Assembly: GCA_964577515.1 (NCBI GenBank)
Contig: CAZNZN010000001.1
Coordinates: 52,361-116,360, forward strand
Direction: 5' to 3'
DNA: 64,000 bases
Source: UBA4124 sp964577515
GTDB lineage: Bacteria > Patescibacteriota > Minisyncoccia > Phycocordibacterales > UBA9973
The position numbers were made by a program, and so were the translations under genes. The notes under the pieces are model-generated. The model was given only the letters and a program-made list of their open reading frames with translations. It was not told the origin of the DNA and did not search any database. Numbering within the stretch: position 1 is the first letter of the stretch; the number at the start of each line of letters is the position of its first letter. This document shows, piece after piece, positions 14,368 through 24,035 of the stretch.

Positions 14368-15870
14368 ATGTTTGCTCGTATACAGAGCGCACAACTCACC
14401 GGCCTCGGCGCAACAGGTGTCACTGTTGAAGTTGATATTGCACGGGGACTCTATCTTTTTCAAATCGTTGGTCTTCCTGACAAAGCAGTTGAAGAAAGTC
14501 GTGAACGTGTCATCGCGGCACTACGCAACGCTCTCGGAATAAACCCAAAAGCAGAAAACGAAAAAGTAATTGTTTCGCTCTCACCTGCGGAGCTCAAAAA
14601 AGAAGGAGCATATTTTGATGTTGCTATTGCACTTGGATATCTTCGCGCAAAAAACATACTCACCGGAACCACAGATAACAAACTATTTCTTGGCGAGCTT
14701 GCGCTCAACGGTGAAGTTCGTCCAATACGTGGACTCCTATCAATTGCACGGTGGGCAATCACACAGGGTGTCACCGAATTGTTTATTCCGAAAGAGAACG
14801 AAAAAGAGGCGGCGCTTATTAGCGGTGCCACATTTCATTTAGTCACAACGTTAAGTGATCTTGTTGTACATCTAAACGGCGGAGCTTCGCTTCCACAAGC
14901 AACCTTCGTACCGTTTCACGCTGAAACTAAAACCAATGGTATCGACTTCGGTGACGTGCGAGGACAAGAAAGCGCGAAAAGGGCACTCACTATCGCTGCA
15001 GCGGGTGGACACAATATCATCCTCTATGGCCCTCCTGGCACAGGAAAAACAATGCTTGCAAAAGCGTTTCATGGTATTTTGCCTCAACCAAACAGTGAAA
15101 CGTTTCTCAGTGTTGCAGAAATTTATTCGAGCATTGGGCGTATAGAAGATGCTATTGCTTCACCAGTACCACTTCGTGCGCCACATCATAGCGCCTCTCA
15201 TGTTGCGATCATTGGAGGGGGACAACAACTACGTCCCGGCGATATCACTCTTGCGCACCACGGCGTACTCTATCTTGATGAATTCCCTGAGTTTGATCGA
15301 CGAGTAATCGAAGCGCTCCGTGAACCACTCGAAGAAGGACACATCACTGTTGCACGCGCAAAAGGGAGTGTGCGTTATCCTGCGCAATTTATACTTCTCG
15401 CAGCGATGAATCCGTGTCCTTGTGGATATCGCGGAAGTGGCATCAAGCCCTGCACCTGTAGCGGAGTAGAGCTCGCACGCTATACCAAAAAACTTTCAGG
15501 ACCTATCGTTGACCGTATCGACTTATGGGTACCAGTACACCATATCGAGTATGCGTCACTCCACCAAGAACGCGTCGCAGGGGAGAGCGCTTATGTGCAA
15601 TCACTCGTTACAAAAACACATACACGACAGCAGGAGCGCCAAGGGGTTCTCAATCAAGCGCTCTCTGCAAATGCATTACAAAAAGAAATAGGATTAACAT
15701 CGCAAGCAAAAACAGTATTGCAACAATTTTCTGAACGAGTGAAACTCTCACCACGCGCATATCTCAAAACGATCAAAGTTGCACGCACTATCGCTGACCT
15801 TGAAGAGAGCGACAGTATCACCGAAGCGCACATTTTGGAAGCACTGCAATACCGACCAAAATTTGACTAA
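14368..15870 (+). CDS. comM: ComM/YifB-type AAA+ ATPase (Mg-chelatase-like)
   Basis: A 500-residue ComM/YifB protein, a hexameric helicase that promotes branch migration of DNA taken up during natural transformation. An N-terminal ribosomal-S5-like domain (ARIQSAQLTGLGATGVTVEVDI) precedes the AAA+ core with Walker A GPPGTGKT (about 222-229), Walker B LYLDEFPEF, a cysteine cluster (NPCPCGYRGSGIKPCTC) and the C-terminal Mg-chelatase lid. The ATG at 14368 follows TATACT (14356-14361) by 6 nt, ruling out the longer frame from 14320. With PilB and the secretion-like genes it hints that DNA uptake is possible. Confidence 0.93.
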   Translation: MFARIQSAQLTGLGATGVTVEVDIARGLYLFQIVGLPDKAVEESRERVIAALRNALGINPKAENEKVIVSLSPAELKKEGAYFDVAIALGYLRAKNILTGTTDNKLFLGELALNGEVRPIRGLLSIARWAITQGVTELFIPKENEKEAALISGATFHLVTTLSDLVVHLNGGASLPQATFVPFHAETKTNGIDFGDVRGQESAKRALTIAAAGGHNIILYGPPGTGKTMLAKAFHGILPQPNSETFLSVAEIYSSIGRIEDAIASPVPLRAPHHSASHVAIIGGGQQLRPGDITLAHHGVLYLDEFPEFDRRVIEALREPLEEGHITVARAKGSVRYPAQFILLAAMNPCPCGYRGSGIKPCTCSGVELARYTKKLSGPIVDRIDLWVPVHHIEYASLHQERVAGESAYVQSLVTKTHTRQQERQGVLNQALSANALQKEIGLTSQAKTVLQQFSERVKLSPRAYLKTIKVARTIADLEESDSITEAHILEALQYRPKFD

Positions 15871-15912
15871 CCACAAAAAAACAGTAATGTAAGAGAAACT
15901 AAAATTCTTTGT

Positions 15913-16434
15913 ATGGCTACTATCATTACTGATTGTATTGGCATCAAACAGGATGCCATAACTGGCGTGTTAAAAGGAGGTATTTTAAAAGACCAACCTT
16001 TTACCGTAAAAGTTTTTAAGGAAAAAGACTTTCCTACACCGATGACGTGGGAAGACTTTTTCCTAACAACAGCAAAACGTCTACAGTATCTCACTGACAG
16101 CGTCAGTCTCCCTGAAAGAGGGGAAGGGCCGTGGATATTTGCAACATTGCAAAAGGGATACTATCGAAAAAATGGTATGTGGTACCTGTCATGTTGTGCC
16201 GGTATAGTAAGTAGTGGACAACAACATATCACTCCTGTAATGGGAGCGAGTGTTCCTGTTGGCAAAAAAGCGAGTGATGCAAAAAACATCGCTCTCGAAA
16301 AAAACATGACGGAGATTTTGCACTCACAAAACCCATCGTGGGATCATAAGTCAGTCTTTGCGCTTCTGACCAAAGAAGATGAAAAAATGTGGTTGCAACA
16401 ACCACTCCGGTATTTTTCTAAATCCATACTTTAA
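15913..16434 (+). CDS. Unknown 173-residue protein
   Basis: I do not recognise this protein. It appears soluble, mixed alpha/beta, without a signal peptide. Notable segments are TDCIGIKQDAITGVLKGG near the start, a WEDFFLTTAKRLQYL helix, and a central region YYRKNGMWYLSCCAGIVSSGQQH with adjacent cysteines. Residues 130-173 are helical. Its base composition matches its neighbours. It ends at a bidirectional terminator shared with the convergent peptidase gene. Confidence 0.6.
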   Translation: MATIITDCIGIKQDAITGVLKGGILKDQPFTVKVFKEKDFPTPMTWEDFFLTTAKRLQYLTDSVSLPERGEGPWIFATLQKGYYRKNGMWYLSCCAGIVSSGQQHITPVMGASVPVGKKASDAKNIALEKNMTEILHSQNPSWDHKSVFALLTKEDEKMWLQQPLRYFSKSIL

Positions 16435-16438
16435 AAAG

Positions 16439-16471
16439 AACCGCCTCGTGTGTACGAGACGGTTTTTATTT
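16439..16471. terminator. Bidirectional terminator
   Basis: Stem AACCGCCTCGT/ACGAGACGGTT (16439-16449, 16454-16464; one C-A mismatch), loop GTGT, T-rich tail; it lies between convergent genes. Confidence 0.8.
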
Positions 16472-16472
16472 T

Positions 16473-17582
16473 TTAAAATTGTGTCAGTTTTTTTACTCCA
16501 ACCCACGGGTTCGTTCCACCACGAACCTCAAAGTGTAAGTGTGGTCCTGTTGATCGCCCTGTTGAACCAACAAGCGCGATTGTCTGTCCCTGCTTGACCA
16601 TGTCGCCAACATTTACAAGATTTTTAGAATTATGTGAATACAATGTCTGTGTTCCGTTATCGTGTTCAATAACAATATAGTTTCCATACCCACCATACCA
16701 TTTGCCGGCACCTTTTTCGACAATCACCACACCATCAGCAGCAGCGAGAATAGGGGTTCCTGTTGGGGCACCAAAATCAACAGCGTTGTATCCATGGCGG
16801 CCCTGCGTCAGCACACTTCCAGGAACTGGATGTGAGAAATAGTCTACTGTACTTACGTTACGTACTTGCACAGGAGGAACAGCACCGTTGTTCACCGCAT
16901 CATCAACATCAATACTACTGCTTGTTTCTACTACTGTCGTTTTCTCAGCAGTCGTTACTGCATTTTTTGTCGGTGCTGAAGCAGGAGCCACAGCAACTGA
17001 AGCTTTCTTTTCCGCGGGTCGTTCTACTTGTTGATGAGCGATCGCAAACTCGCCATTTGGAATAATAAGTTCCATACCTACAACTATCTTACCAGCATTC
17101 TCAAGGTCATTATATGAAAGAATTTCTTCTATATCCCCATCAAACTTTTTTGCAATAGAAGAAATCGTGTCGCCTTTTTTAACGGTATACTTCACCCCTG
17201 TAACAGGAAGAATAGTGAGCTTTTGTCCAATTTTTATTTTTGAAGAACGATTGAGGTCGTTTGCCCAGAGAATTGTGTTTGTTGAAATGTTGAACTGTGA
17301 GGCAATACCAGAGAGAGTATCACCGCTGCGTACTGTATATACAGTAATAACAGGTTTTTCATCAGATATTATTTCCTCTTGAGGAGCCTCTTCTCTTGCA
17401 GGGAAAGATGCCGCATCGGTAACGACAACGGTTTCATCTTTAACCATTGTGCCAGATGCTTTTGTTGTACCGACCAGCTGATCAGTAAGTAGTCCGAGAA
17501 CCCCTCCATTTAAAAGGAGTAACGGTACTGTTATGAGAAATGCTCGTCCAAAACGTGCATTGTTTGTTTTTTGAGAAAACAT
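16473..17582 (-). CDS. LysM and M23 peptidase domain murein hydrolase
   Basis: A 369-residue cell-wall peptidase exported through an N-terminal signal anchor (about 12-33). Two LysM peptidoglycan-binding repeats follow (VYTVRSGDTLSGIASQFN, about 98, and KYTVKKGDTISSIAKKFD, about 147), then a low-complexity Ala/Thr/Val linker. The C-terminal M23 domain contains the zinc ligands in GRHGYNAVDFGAP and HLHFEV. These enzymes cut peptide cross-links during growth or division. The ATG at 17582 starts directly before the signal anchor; the longer frame to 17678 adds an implausible extension into the divergent helicase promoter. Confidence 0.93.
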   Translation of the reverse strand: MFSQKTNNARFGRAFLITVPLLLLNGGVLGLLTDQLVGTTKASGTMVKDETVVVTDAASFPAREEAPQEEIISDEKPVITVYTVRSGDTLSGIASQFNISTNTILWANDLNRSSKIKIGQKLTILPVTGVKYTVKKGDTISSIAKKFDGDIEEILSYNDLENAGKIVVGMELIIPNGEFAIAHQQVERPAEKKASVAVAPASAPTKNAVTTAEKTTVVETSSSIDVDDAVNNGAVPPVQVRNVSTVDYFSHPVPGSVLTQGRHGYNAVDFGAPTGTPILAAADGVVIVEKGAGKWYGGYGNYIVIEHDNGTQTLYSHNSKNLVNVGDMVKQGQTIALVGSTGRSTGPHLHFEVRGGTNPWVGVKKLTQF

Positions 17583-17687
17583 AGTAGTACAGTCATATAT
17601 GGTAGCAGACTTTTGCGGGTTTTTTTTAAAAGAAAACAGATTAAAATATTCGTCAATTTTTAGTCTTATACGGTACACTTACCTGAC

Positions 17688-19613
17688 ATGCACACCTTAC
17701 TTGAAGGATTAAATCCTGCACAACAAAAAGCAGTACTGACCGTAGACGGCCCACTTCTCATCGTTGCTGGCGCTGGAGCAGGAAAAACAAAAACTCTCGT
17801 ACACCGTATCGCCCACATCGCATCCCTCGGAACAGCTCCATATCATATTCTCGCAGTGACCTTTACCAACAAAGCAGCAAAAGAGATGCGTGAGCGTACC
17901 ATACACCTTCTTGAGACAAGCGGATATCTTTCTCAAGGGATGACCGCTCCTTTTGTCAGTACGTTTCACAGTCTCGGGGTGTTCTTACTAAGAAAATTTG
18001 GTGCCTACAAAGGAACTGTGCAACGTTTCACTATTCTTGATGACGCAGATACGCTTGGACTCATCAAAGAAGGGATGCAGTCGTTAGGGCTCGATCCAAA
18101 AACACACGACCCTAGAGGAATCAAGAGTACCATTAGCCGGTGCGCCAATGCATTACAAACTCCCGAAGACCTTTTAAATCAAAGCAACCCGTCTCACCGT
18201 CTAGCGGGAAAAGTATGGAACATGTACCGACAACTAAAAAAGAAGCAGCAAGCTCTAGATTTTGATGATCTCCTCCTACAGACAGTCGAACTTTTAGAAG
18301 AAAACGCTGAAGCGCGCACCTGGTGTCATACTACTTGGCAATACATACATATAGATGAGTATCAGGACACCAACGAGGTACAGTATCGTATCGCACGAGC
18401 GCTTGCAGGTGAGAGCAAGAACCTTTGTGTTGTGGGAGATAGCGACCAGAGTATTTACTCGTGGCGAGGAGCTAATATAAAAAATATTCTTGAATTTGAG
18501 CACGACTACCCAGAAGCAACGGTCGTCCTTCTCGAGGAAAACTATCGCTCAACAAAAACTGTGATTAGCGCAGCGAACGAGGTGATCAAAAAAAACAACC
18601 ACCGACAACCTAAAAATCTTTTTACTAGTAAGCATGAAGGTGAGCGTATCTCTTTGTATGGAGGATACGATGAAGTCGACGAAGCACGATTTATTGTTGA
18701 ACGCACTGTTGAACGCCTCGATGCAGGTGTTGCACCAGAAGATATTGCTGTACTCTTTCGTGCAAACTTTCAATCTCGTGTTCTTGAAGAAGCATTTCTC
18801 TCATACAACATACCGTACCAAGTACTCGGAGTACGTTTCTTTGAACGAAAAGAAATAAAAGATGTACTCTCTTATATACGTGCAGCACTCAACCCTGAAA
18901 GTCTCACAGATATCAAACGCACTATCAACACACCAGCAAGAGGTATCGGGAAGGTAACTATCGCAAAACTATTTACAGAAGGAAAAGAATCTCTCACCGG
19001 CAAAGCGTTTATTGCTGTTGATAGTTTTTTTGAATTACTGACACAAATACGCGAATACATTCCGGGACACACCACAAGCGAGGTGCTTAAGTTTGTCATT
19101 ACACAAACAAAAATCGATGCTGCACAAAAAAGTGAACCGGATGCAGATGAGCGACTTGAAAACCTCCAAGAACTCGTAACGTTAGGGCTACGCTACGATC
19201 ATTTTGAAAGTACCGAAGGAATAGAACGGCTTATTGAAGAAGCAACGCTCATGTCTGACCAAGACACTATGGAAGATAAAGGAGGGAAACGTCCGGGAGT
19301 AAAACTCATGACAATACACGCATCAAAAGGGCTCGAGTTCAACACGGTGTTCGTCGCAGGGCTTGAACACGGACTCTTTCCTCATGAACGCGGAGAAAAA
19401 CTTAGTGGACCTGACGCAGAAGAAGAGCGTCGTCTTATGTATGTTGCGGTCACTCGAGCACGAGAAAAGCTCTACCTCACGTATGCAAGTATGCGCACTA
19501 TCTATGGGATGCGCGACATCCGACTCCCAAGTGAATTTCTTTCTGACATTCCTGATGAACTCATCACCAGAGAAAGTAGGGACGGTGAAGCTGGTTTTAC
19601 CGTATACCTATAG
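17688..19613 (+). CDS. uvrD: UvrD/PcrA-type superfamily 1 DNA helicase
   Basis: A 641-residue 3'-5' helicase for nucleotide-excision and mismatch repair and for clearing proteins from DNA. Motifs in order: the Q-motif region LNPAQQKAV, Walker A GAGAGKTKT (about 28-36), FTNKAAKEM, DDLLL, DEYQDTN (Walker B, about 223), VVGDSDQSIYSWRGA, LEENYRST, LMTIHASKGLEF and YVAVTRAR. It is shorter than E. coli UvrD (720 residues), mainly because the C-terminal extension is missing. A TACACT -10 ends 8 nt before the ATG. RsmA follows after 12 nt. Confidence 0.95.
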   Translation: MHTLLEGLNPAQQKAVLTVDGPLLIVAGAGAGKTKTLVHRIAHIASLGTAPYHILAVTFTNKAAKEMRERTIHLLETSGYLSQGMTAPFVSTFHSLGVFLLRKFGAYKGTVQRFTILDDADTLGLIKEGMQSLGLDPKTHDPRGIKSTISRCANALQTPEDLLNQSNPSHRLAGKVWNMYRQLKKKQQALDFDDLLLQTVELLEENAEARTWCHTTWQYIHIDEYQDTNEVQYRIARALAGESKNLCVVGDSDQSIYSWRGANIKNILEFEHDYPEATVVLLEENYRSTKTVISAANEVIKKNNHRQPKNLFTSKHEGERISLYGGYDEVDEARFIVERTVERLDAGVAPEDIAVLFRANFQSRVLEEAFLSYNIPYQVLGVRFFERKEIKDVLSYIRAALNPESLTDIKRTINTPARGIGKVTIAKLFTEGKESLTGKAFIAVDSFFELLTQIREYIPGHTTSEVLKFVITQTKIDAAQKSEPDADERLENLQELVTLGLRYDHFESTEGIERLIEEATLMSDQDTMEDKGGKRPGVKLMTIHASKGLEFNTVFVAGLEHGLFPHERGEKLSGPDAEEERRLMYVAVTRAREKLYLTYASMRTIYGMRDIRLPSEFLSDIPDELITRESRDGEAGFTVYL

Positions 19614-19625
19614 TATAGTGAGGCT

Positions 19626-20420
19626 ATGAAAGCAAAAAAGTCACTTGGGCAACATTTTCTAAAAAGTGAGAAAGCATTGTCGCAGATACTAGACGCTGGA
19701 GATGTTCATGCAGATGACATCGTACTTGAAATCGGTCCAGGACAAGGAGCGCTCACTGAACGCCTTCTTGCTCTGGCGGGGAAAGTAATAGCAATAGAAA
19801 AAGATGCTGCACTCATTCCTTTTCTACAAGAAAAATTTGCAAAAGAAATAGCTGAAGGACGACTCGATATTGTAGAAAAAGATATTCTAAAATTTGATAC
19901 GGAAGACCTTCGTTTTTATAAAAGACCGTACAAACTTATTGCAAATATTCCGTACTATATTACCGGCGCGATTATCGAACAGTTTCTTTCAGCTGCATAC
20001 CAACCAGAGCGAATGGTGCTGCTCATACAAAAAGAGGTAGCGGAACGAATGGTTGCGAAAGATAGGAAACAGAGTGTACTTTCTGTAGCAGTAGGAGTAT
20101 ACGGCGCTCCAAAAGTAGTCGCAAAAGTTCCGGCTGGTGCGTTTACCCCTCCACCAAAAGTTGATTCAGCTATTATTAGCATTGAAGGTATTTCTCGTGT
20201 CTTTTTTGACACTATTTCAGAACAGCACTTCTTTGATCTTGTAAAAACTATTTTTGGCAAAAAAAGAAAACAGTTAGGAGGAAGCCTTTCAGAATATATA
20301 GAAGACAAAGAAAAAGCACGTAAAATCTTACAGATTGTCGGCATCTCAGAGAAAGCCCGACCAGAAACGTTGAGCAAAGAACAATGGAAAGCAGTCGTAA
20401 AGACTATAGAAACTCTTTAG
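19626..20420 (+). CDS. rsmA: 16S rRNA adenine dimethyltransferase RsmA/KsgA
   Basis: A 264-residue enzyme that dimethylates the two adjacent adenines near the 3' end of 16S rRNA using SAM. The characteristic start KKSLGQHFL, SAM-binding motif EIGPGQGALTERL (about 36), the acidic AIEKD, and the catalytic motif ANIPYYITG (about 111) are present, with the C-terminal RKQLGGSL helix region. The length is typical. A TATAGT -10 (19614-19619) ends 6 nt before the ATG although the gene directly follows uvrD, so it may be read both from its own promoter and from upstream. Confidence 0.96.
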   Translation: MKAKKSLGQHFLKSEKALSQILDAGDVHADDIVLEIGPGQGALTERLLALAGKVIAIEKDAALIPFLQEKFAKEIAEGRLDIVEKDILKFDTEDLRFYKRPYKLIANIPYYITGAIIEQFLSAAYQPERMVLLIQKEVAERMVAKDRKQSVLSVAVGVYGAPKVVAKVPAGAFTPPPKVDSAIISIEGISRVFFDTISEQHFFDLVKTIFGKKRKQLGGSLSEYIEDKEKARKILQIVGISEKARPETLSKEQWKAVVKTIETL

Positions 20421-20442
20421 GAGTGGTGTACAATAAGGAGTA

Positions 20443-20799
20443 ATGTATCACCATCGTATATTAGGAATTCTTTTTTTTATCGGACTCTGCGCATTGCCCC
20501 TTTTTAGTTATGCCCAATCACTTGGAATAAGCCAGCCGGTTGGAGGAAAAGTGGTAAAAGTCGGGAAAAGCGAAACCCTTGTCTGCGCTGCTACTGTAGG
20601 CCCTATCTTTATAACCCCCTTCAACATCGCTCCACCAGGACCATTTTTCATACGTCTTTCTACGAGCGGTCGCCCAAAAAAAGGTGGGTACATCATCGGG
20701 AACTACTCAGTCGTTCCAGATATTGGTACTTGCTATAACCCAGAAACAGGAGCTCCTATACCAGCGTTTGAACTAAAACCTTATGGAGTATCCCGATAA
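20443..20799 (+). CDS. Small secreted protein at start of secretion-like block
   Basis: A 118-residue protein of unknown family with an N-terminal signal peptide (about 1-25, ILGILFFIGLCALPLFSYAQ). The mature part is Gly/Pro-rich and mostly beta (SQPVGGKVVKVGKSETLVCAA), with two cysteines that could form a disulfide. A TACAAT (20429-20434) ends 8 nt before the ATG and an AAGGAG lies just 2 nt before it. It overlaps the next gene by 17 nt and opens the long rightward block up to 37130. Confidence 0.7.
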   Translation: MYHHRILGILFFIGLCALPLFSYAQSLGISQPVGGKVVKVGKSETLVCAATVGPIFITPFNIAPPGPFFIRLSTSGRPKKGGYIIGNYSVVPDIGTCYNPETGAPIPAFELKPYGVSR

Positions 20800-21685
20800 C
20801 AACAAAACTGGAGGACCGAGTAAACACTTCTTGATACGAGGAGGTGTCGCTATAGTTCTCGTTGGGGGGATACTCCTCGTGCAAACAGCGTGGTTCAAAG
20901 GTCTTTTTACAAAAAAGCCTTCAGAGCAAGCCGGGGAGAAAACAACAGTGGGAGCAGTGATAGAGAAGGATACCAACGGCAACGGTATTCCAGACTGGGA
21001 AGAGCGCCTTTGGGGACTCGACCCAACAGTACTCACCACAAATGGGATAGCAAACAAAACAATCATTGAACAAAAACGTTCCCAACTCTCCCCAGAGAGC
21101 ATATCAGGAAACCAACCACTCAACGACACTGACAAAATCGCCCGTGATTTGTTTACGTTTAGTACAGCGCTCGGACAAGAACAAGGGGTGAGCAGTAGCA
21201 GCCTATCAGCTCTTGCGGCAAAACTCGCAGCACAAGGCCCAGAGAAAAACACCGCCCCTACATATACAATAAAAAACATTACCTCTGTTGCAACAACACA
21301 AAAAAGTCTCACTACCTACAAAACAAAACTTGCAGGGGCCCTTGCGACGTACGATGCAACACTTCCCGAAATTGAGCTATTCATTCAAAGCGTTGAGAGT
21401 AACGACTACAGCCAACTTGGAGACCTCGATGCGACTATCAGTGCCTACAAAACACTCTCTAAGTCCATGGCATCGATCCCTGTTCCTGTAGGAGTCACCG
21501 ATGCGCATCTTGCACTCGTCAACGGTATAGCAGGGGTAGCTCGAGGGTTAGAGAAAATGCAGCTTGCTGAAGAAGACGGGGTGAGCGCTCTTGTTGGACT
21601 CGCTGAATATCGATACTTTGATGCTTCTATGAGTGCAGCAGCTGAAACACTTACTGCCTATTTACAACAATACGGTATACTGTAG
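20783..21685 (+). CDS. Single-pass membrane protein with Ca-binding-like loop
   Basis: A 300-residue protein of unknown family. One membrane helix lies near the N-terminus (about 17-36, LIRGGVAIVLVGGILLVQTA) and the remainder is outside. Just after the membrane is an Asp/Asn-rich loop DTNGNGIPDWEERLWGLDP (about 64-82), which resembles thrombospondin-type-3/dockerin-like calcium-binding repeats common in surface proteins. A helical C-terminal domain (about 150-300) follows. The start overlaps the previous gene by 17 nt. Confidence 0.7.
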   Translation: MEYPDNNKTGGPSKHFLIRGGVAIVLVGGILLVQTAWFKGLFTKKPSEQAGEKTTVGAVIEKDTNGNGIPDWEERLWGLDPTVLTTNGIANKTIIEQKRSQLSPESISGNQPLNDTDKIARDLFTFSTALGQEQGVSSSSLSALAAKLAAQGPEKNTAPTYTIKNITSVATTQKSLTTYKTKLAGALATYDATLPEIELFIQSVESNDYSQLGDLDATISAYKTLSKSMASIPVPVGVTDAHLALVNGIAGVARGLEKMQLAEEDGVSALVGLAEYRYFDASMSAAAETLTAYLQQYGIL

Positions 21686-21692
21686 TAATAGT

Positions 21693-24032
21693 ATGAAACA
21701 AACACTCACTGTAGCGCTTCTCATCTCTTCTGTGGTTACCACAACCACCTTTGCGCAAACTCCAGTTGATCCGAGAAGTACAGCTACCTACCAACAAGCT
21801 CAGCAACTACTCTTAGACAATCAAAAAAGGGCCTGCGAAGCTTCTGGATATTACTGGCTAGCAAACAACACTTGCAGCAAAACATCAGCTTCAACAAGCG
21901 CAACACTCCAACGTTTTCAACCAAACATGACTATTCAACAAAACTCAAACGGGAAAAGCTTTGGTGGCGTTTCTTTTAGTGGAGTAGGGGCGACGATAGC
22001 TGGATGCTCTGGTGCAGGACAACAAATAAATAATGCTCTCACAAAACTCGGAGATAAGATGGCAAAATCAGAAAGTGGTTTTGTAAAAGGTATAGGAAAA
22101 GCTCTTGGAATAGGGACGGGAGGAAGTGGTCTCGGAGGCGGGAAAGTACCTGTTGATGCAAAAAGTGTGGAAGATCAGCAAAAAACGTCAAACAAAAAAG
22201 AGTCTTGTCTCGATGCTCTTGCATACACCCTTTCAAAACAAGCACTTTCTCAGGTCACTAACAAAACGCTCAACTGGGTAAACACCGGGTTTGGCGGTAA
22301 TCCTTTTTATGTACGAGATATGGACTCTTTTTTGCGTAGTATTGAAAAAGAAACATTTCAGTCATATATCAACGCTACAAATCGAATAGAGAACCAAATC
22401 ATCGGACAAACAGTAAACAACAGCCTCATTTCTATTTTTAGTGGGAGAGCTATCCCTGCGGTCACACGATCTGCACAGAACGAAGTAGAGAAACAGTACA
22501 ACAACTTTAGTAACGATTTTACAAAAGGTGGATGGGCAAGCTGGCTCAACGCAACACAAGGAGACCAAAACCCTCTTGGACAATTTATGATTGTTAGCGA
22601 ACAACTCAGTCGTGACTATGCGCAAAAAGAACAAAACACTACGCAAGAGCTCACACAAGGGCAAGGGTTTCTTTCACAAAAAAAATGTGTCGAATACGCC
22701 CAAGCCCCTTCAGTAGATGATGACTATGATTTCAATCTCAATGCTGATGGTTCGCTAAAGTGTCTTAAATATGAAACAGTAACCCCTGGAAGTGTCATAG
22801 CTGAGCAAACAAAGCAAGTGACCAGCTCAAGTATCAGACAACTCGAAGCGGCAGACGAGCTCAACGAAGTACTTGGGGCATTCTTTGATCAACTCCTCAA
22901 TCAACTTTTTAATAAAGGACTCCAAACACTAGGAAGAAACTCTGGGGACAACTTCGGAAATACCCTTAGTGGCTTTGGCGGGAGTGGATCAAACACTGTC
23001 ACCGGCTCAAACGGACAACCTATCAACGGAACAGGTACAGGTGTTGCACTGCCATACAACCAAGTAGGGTCAGGTTTCTTTGATGATACGTTCAACATAT
23101 CAAACCCTCGACATATTACAGCAGTACTCAGAACCCAAAAGAATTTCCTCAACCAAGCGCTCGACTCTAGAGCTGCATTGCAAAAAATAGTACCACTTGC
23201 TGGTCGCCTTGATTATTGTCTCCCTGGACCAAACGCAAATGCACTTAGCACTGCACAAACAAATAGTGATGAGTTCTTTACAGCATTTGATAGCGGAGCA
23301 TCAGTGATCGGAGGGACAACAAATCTTCCTGTGGGAGGGGGTGGTATTTTTGGAGGATTTTCAATCAACGGCAACGGTTCCCGCCCTATTTCTTCTGGCC
23401 CTTTCTCTCTTTCAGACAAACTTCGCAACACAAATGTGGCTTTTGATGAAAAAGTGTTTCTTACGACAAACACTCCTTTCACTACAAGTACAAGTGGGGG
23501 ATTCCTTGGTATCTTCGGAGGGACAACAACTATTGATTTTTCTCAAGCGCTCCCAAGATTTCGCACCATCCTTGAAGGATATGTAGAAGACTTTGTTACC
23601 GCAATGAACCAAAACTATAATACTGATGTTATTTCAGCAGCATTTGAAAGCACCCAAACAACTGATGCTGCAAAAGCGTTTGCTAGAGGATATGTCAAAG
23701 ACGCCTACAACCAATCGCGGTTGCTTCCTGACTATGTGACCTCTACAATAAGTACTGACAACGAATACCAGGATGCGATTGATGCAACAGAAATTGTCAT
23801 TCCTCAACTAGAAGAAATCCGAAACGAGGTATTCGCAATAGTAACAACTGCCCGCACACGATATATCGCAGAAAAAAGAGCCCAAGGAATCACTATCAAT
23901 ACGACCTGTCTTGATCAAAACTATGATATTAGAAATACTGCAGTCGTAGGTGCGCCACGAGTAGAGACCGACGCTAACGATTTACTTGATGCCGTCGAGC
24001 AGGCAAGAGTTGAGTTCTATAATGGTATATAA
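21693..24032 (+). CDS. Large secreted protein of the secretion-like cluster
   Basis: A 779-residue exported protein of unknown family. It has a signal peptide (MKQTLTVALLISSVVTTTTFAQ, about 1-22) and no convincing membrane helix afterwards. The mature protein is rich in Gln, Asn, Ser, Thr and Gly. It contains an N-terminal CEASGYYWLANNTC region, several further scattered cysteines (for example CLDAL, KKCVEY, YCLPG, TTCLDQ) that could form disulfides, and long helical stretches. The ATG at 21693 is preferred to the frame from 21633 because TATACT (21676-21681) ends 11 nt upstream. Its position just before the VirB6-like gene suggests a surface or periplasm-like component of the same machine (inference). 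Confidence 0.75.
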   Translation: MKQTLTVALLISSVVTTTTFAQTPVDPRSTATYQQAQQLLLDNQKRACEASGYYWLANNTCSKTSASTSATLQRFQPNMTIQQNSNGKSFGGVSFSGVGATIAGCSGAGQQINNALTKLGDKMAKSESGFVKGIGKALGIGTGGSGLGGGKVPVDAKSVEDQQKTSNKKESCLDALAYTLSKQALSQVTNKTLNWVNTGFGGNPFYVRDMDSFLRSIEKETFQSYINATNRIENQIIGQTVNNSLISIFSGRAIPAVTRSAQNEVEKQYNNFSNDFTKGGWASWLNATQGDQNPLGQFMIVSEQLSRDYAQKEQNTTQELTQGQGFLSQKKCVEYAQAPSVDDDYDFNLNADGSLKCLKYETVTPGSVIAEQTKQVTSSSIRQLEAADELNEVLGAFFDQLLNQLFNKGLQTLGRNSGDNFGNTLSGFGGSGSNTVTGSNGQPINGTGTGVALPYNQVGSGFFDDTFNISNPRHITAVLRTQKNFLNQALDSRAALQKIVPLAGRLDYCLPGPNANALSTAQTNSDEFFTAFDSGASVIGGTTNLPVGGGGIFGGFSINGNGSRPISSGPFSLSDKLRNTNVAFDEKVFLTTNTPFTTSTSGGFLGIFGGTTTIDFSQALPRFRTILEGYVEDFVTAMNQNYNTDVISAAFESTQTTDAAKAFARGYVKDAYNQSRLLPDYVTSTISTDNEYQDAIDATEIVIPQLEEIRNEVFAIVTTARTRYIAEKRAQGITINTTCLDQNYDIRNTAVVGAPRVETDANDLLDAVEQARVEFYNGI

Positions 24033-24035
24033 CAT

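Noticed and set aside
20773..21312. 179-codon minus-strand frame
   Set aside because: It is fully antisense to the well-supported gene 20783-21685 and shows no motif.
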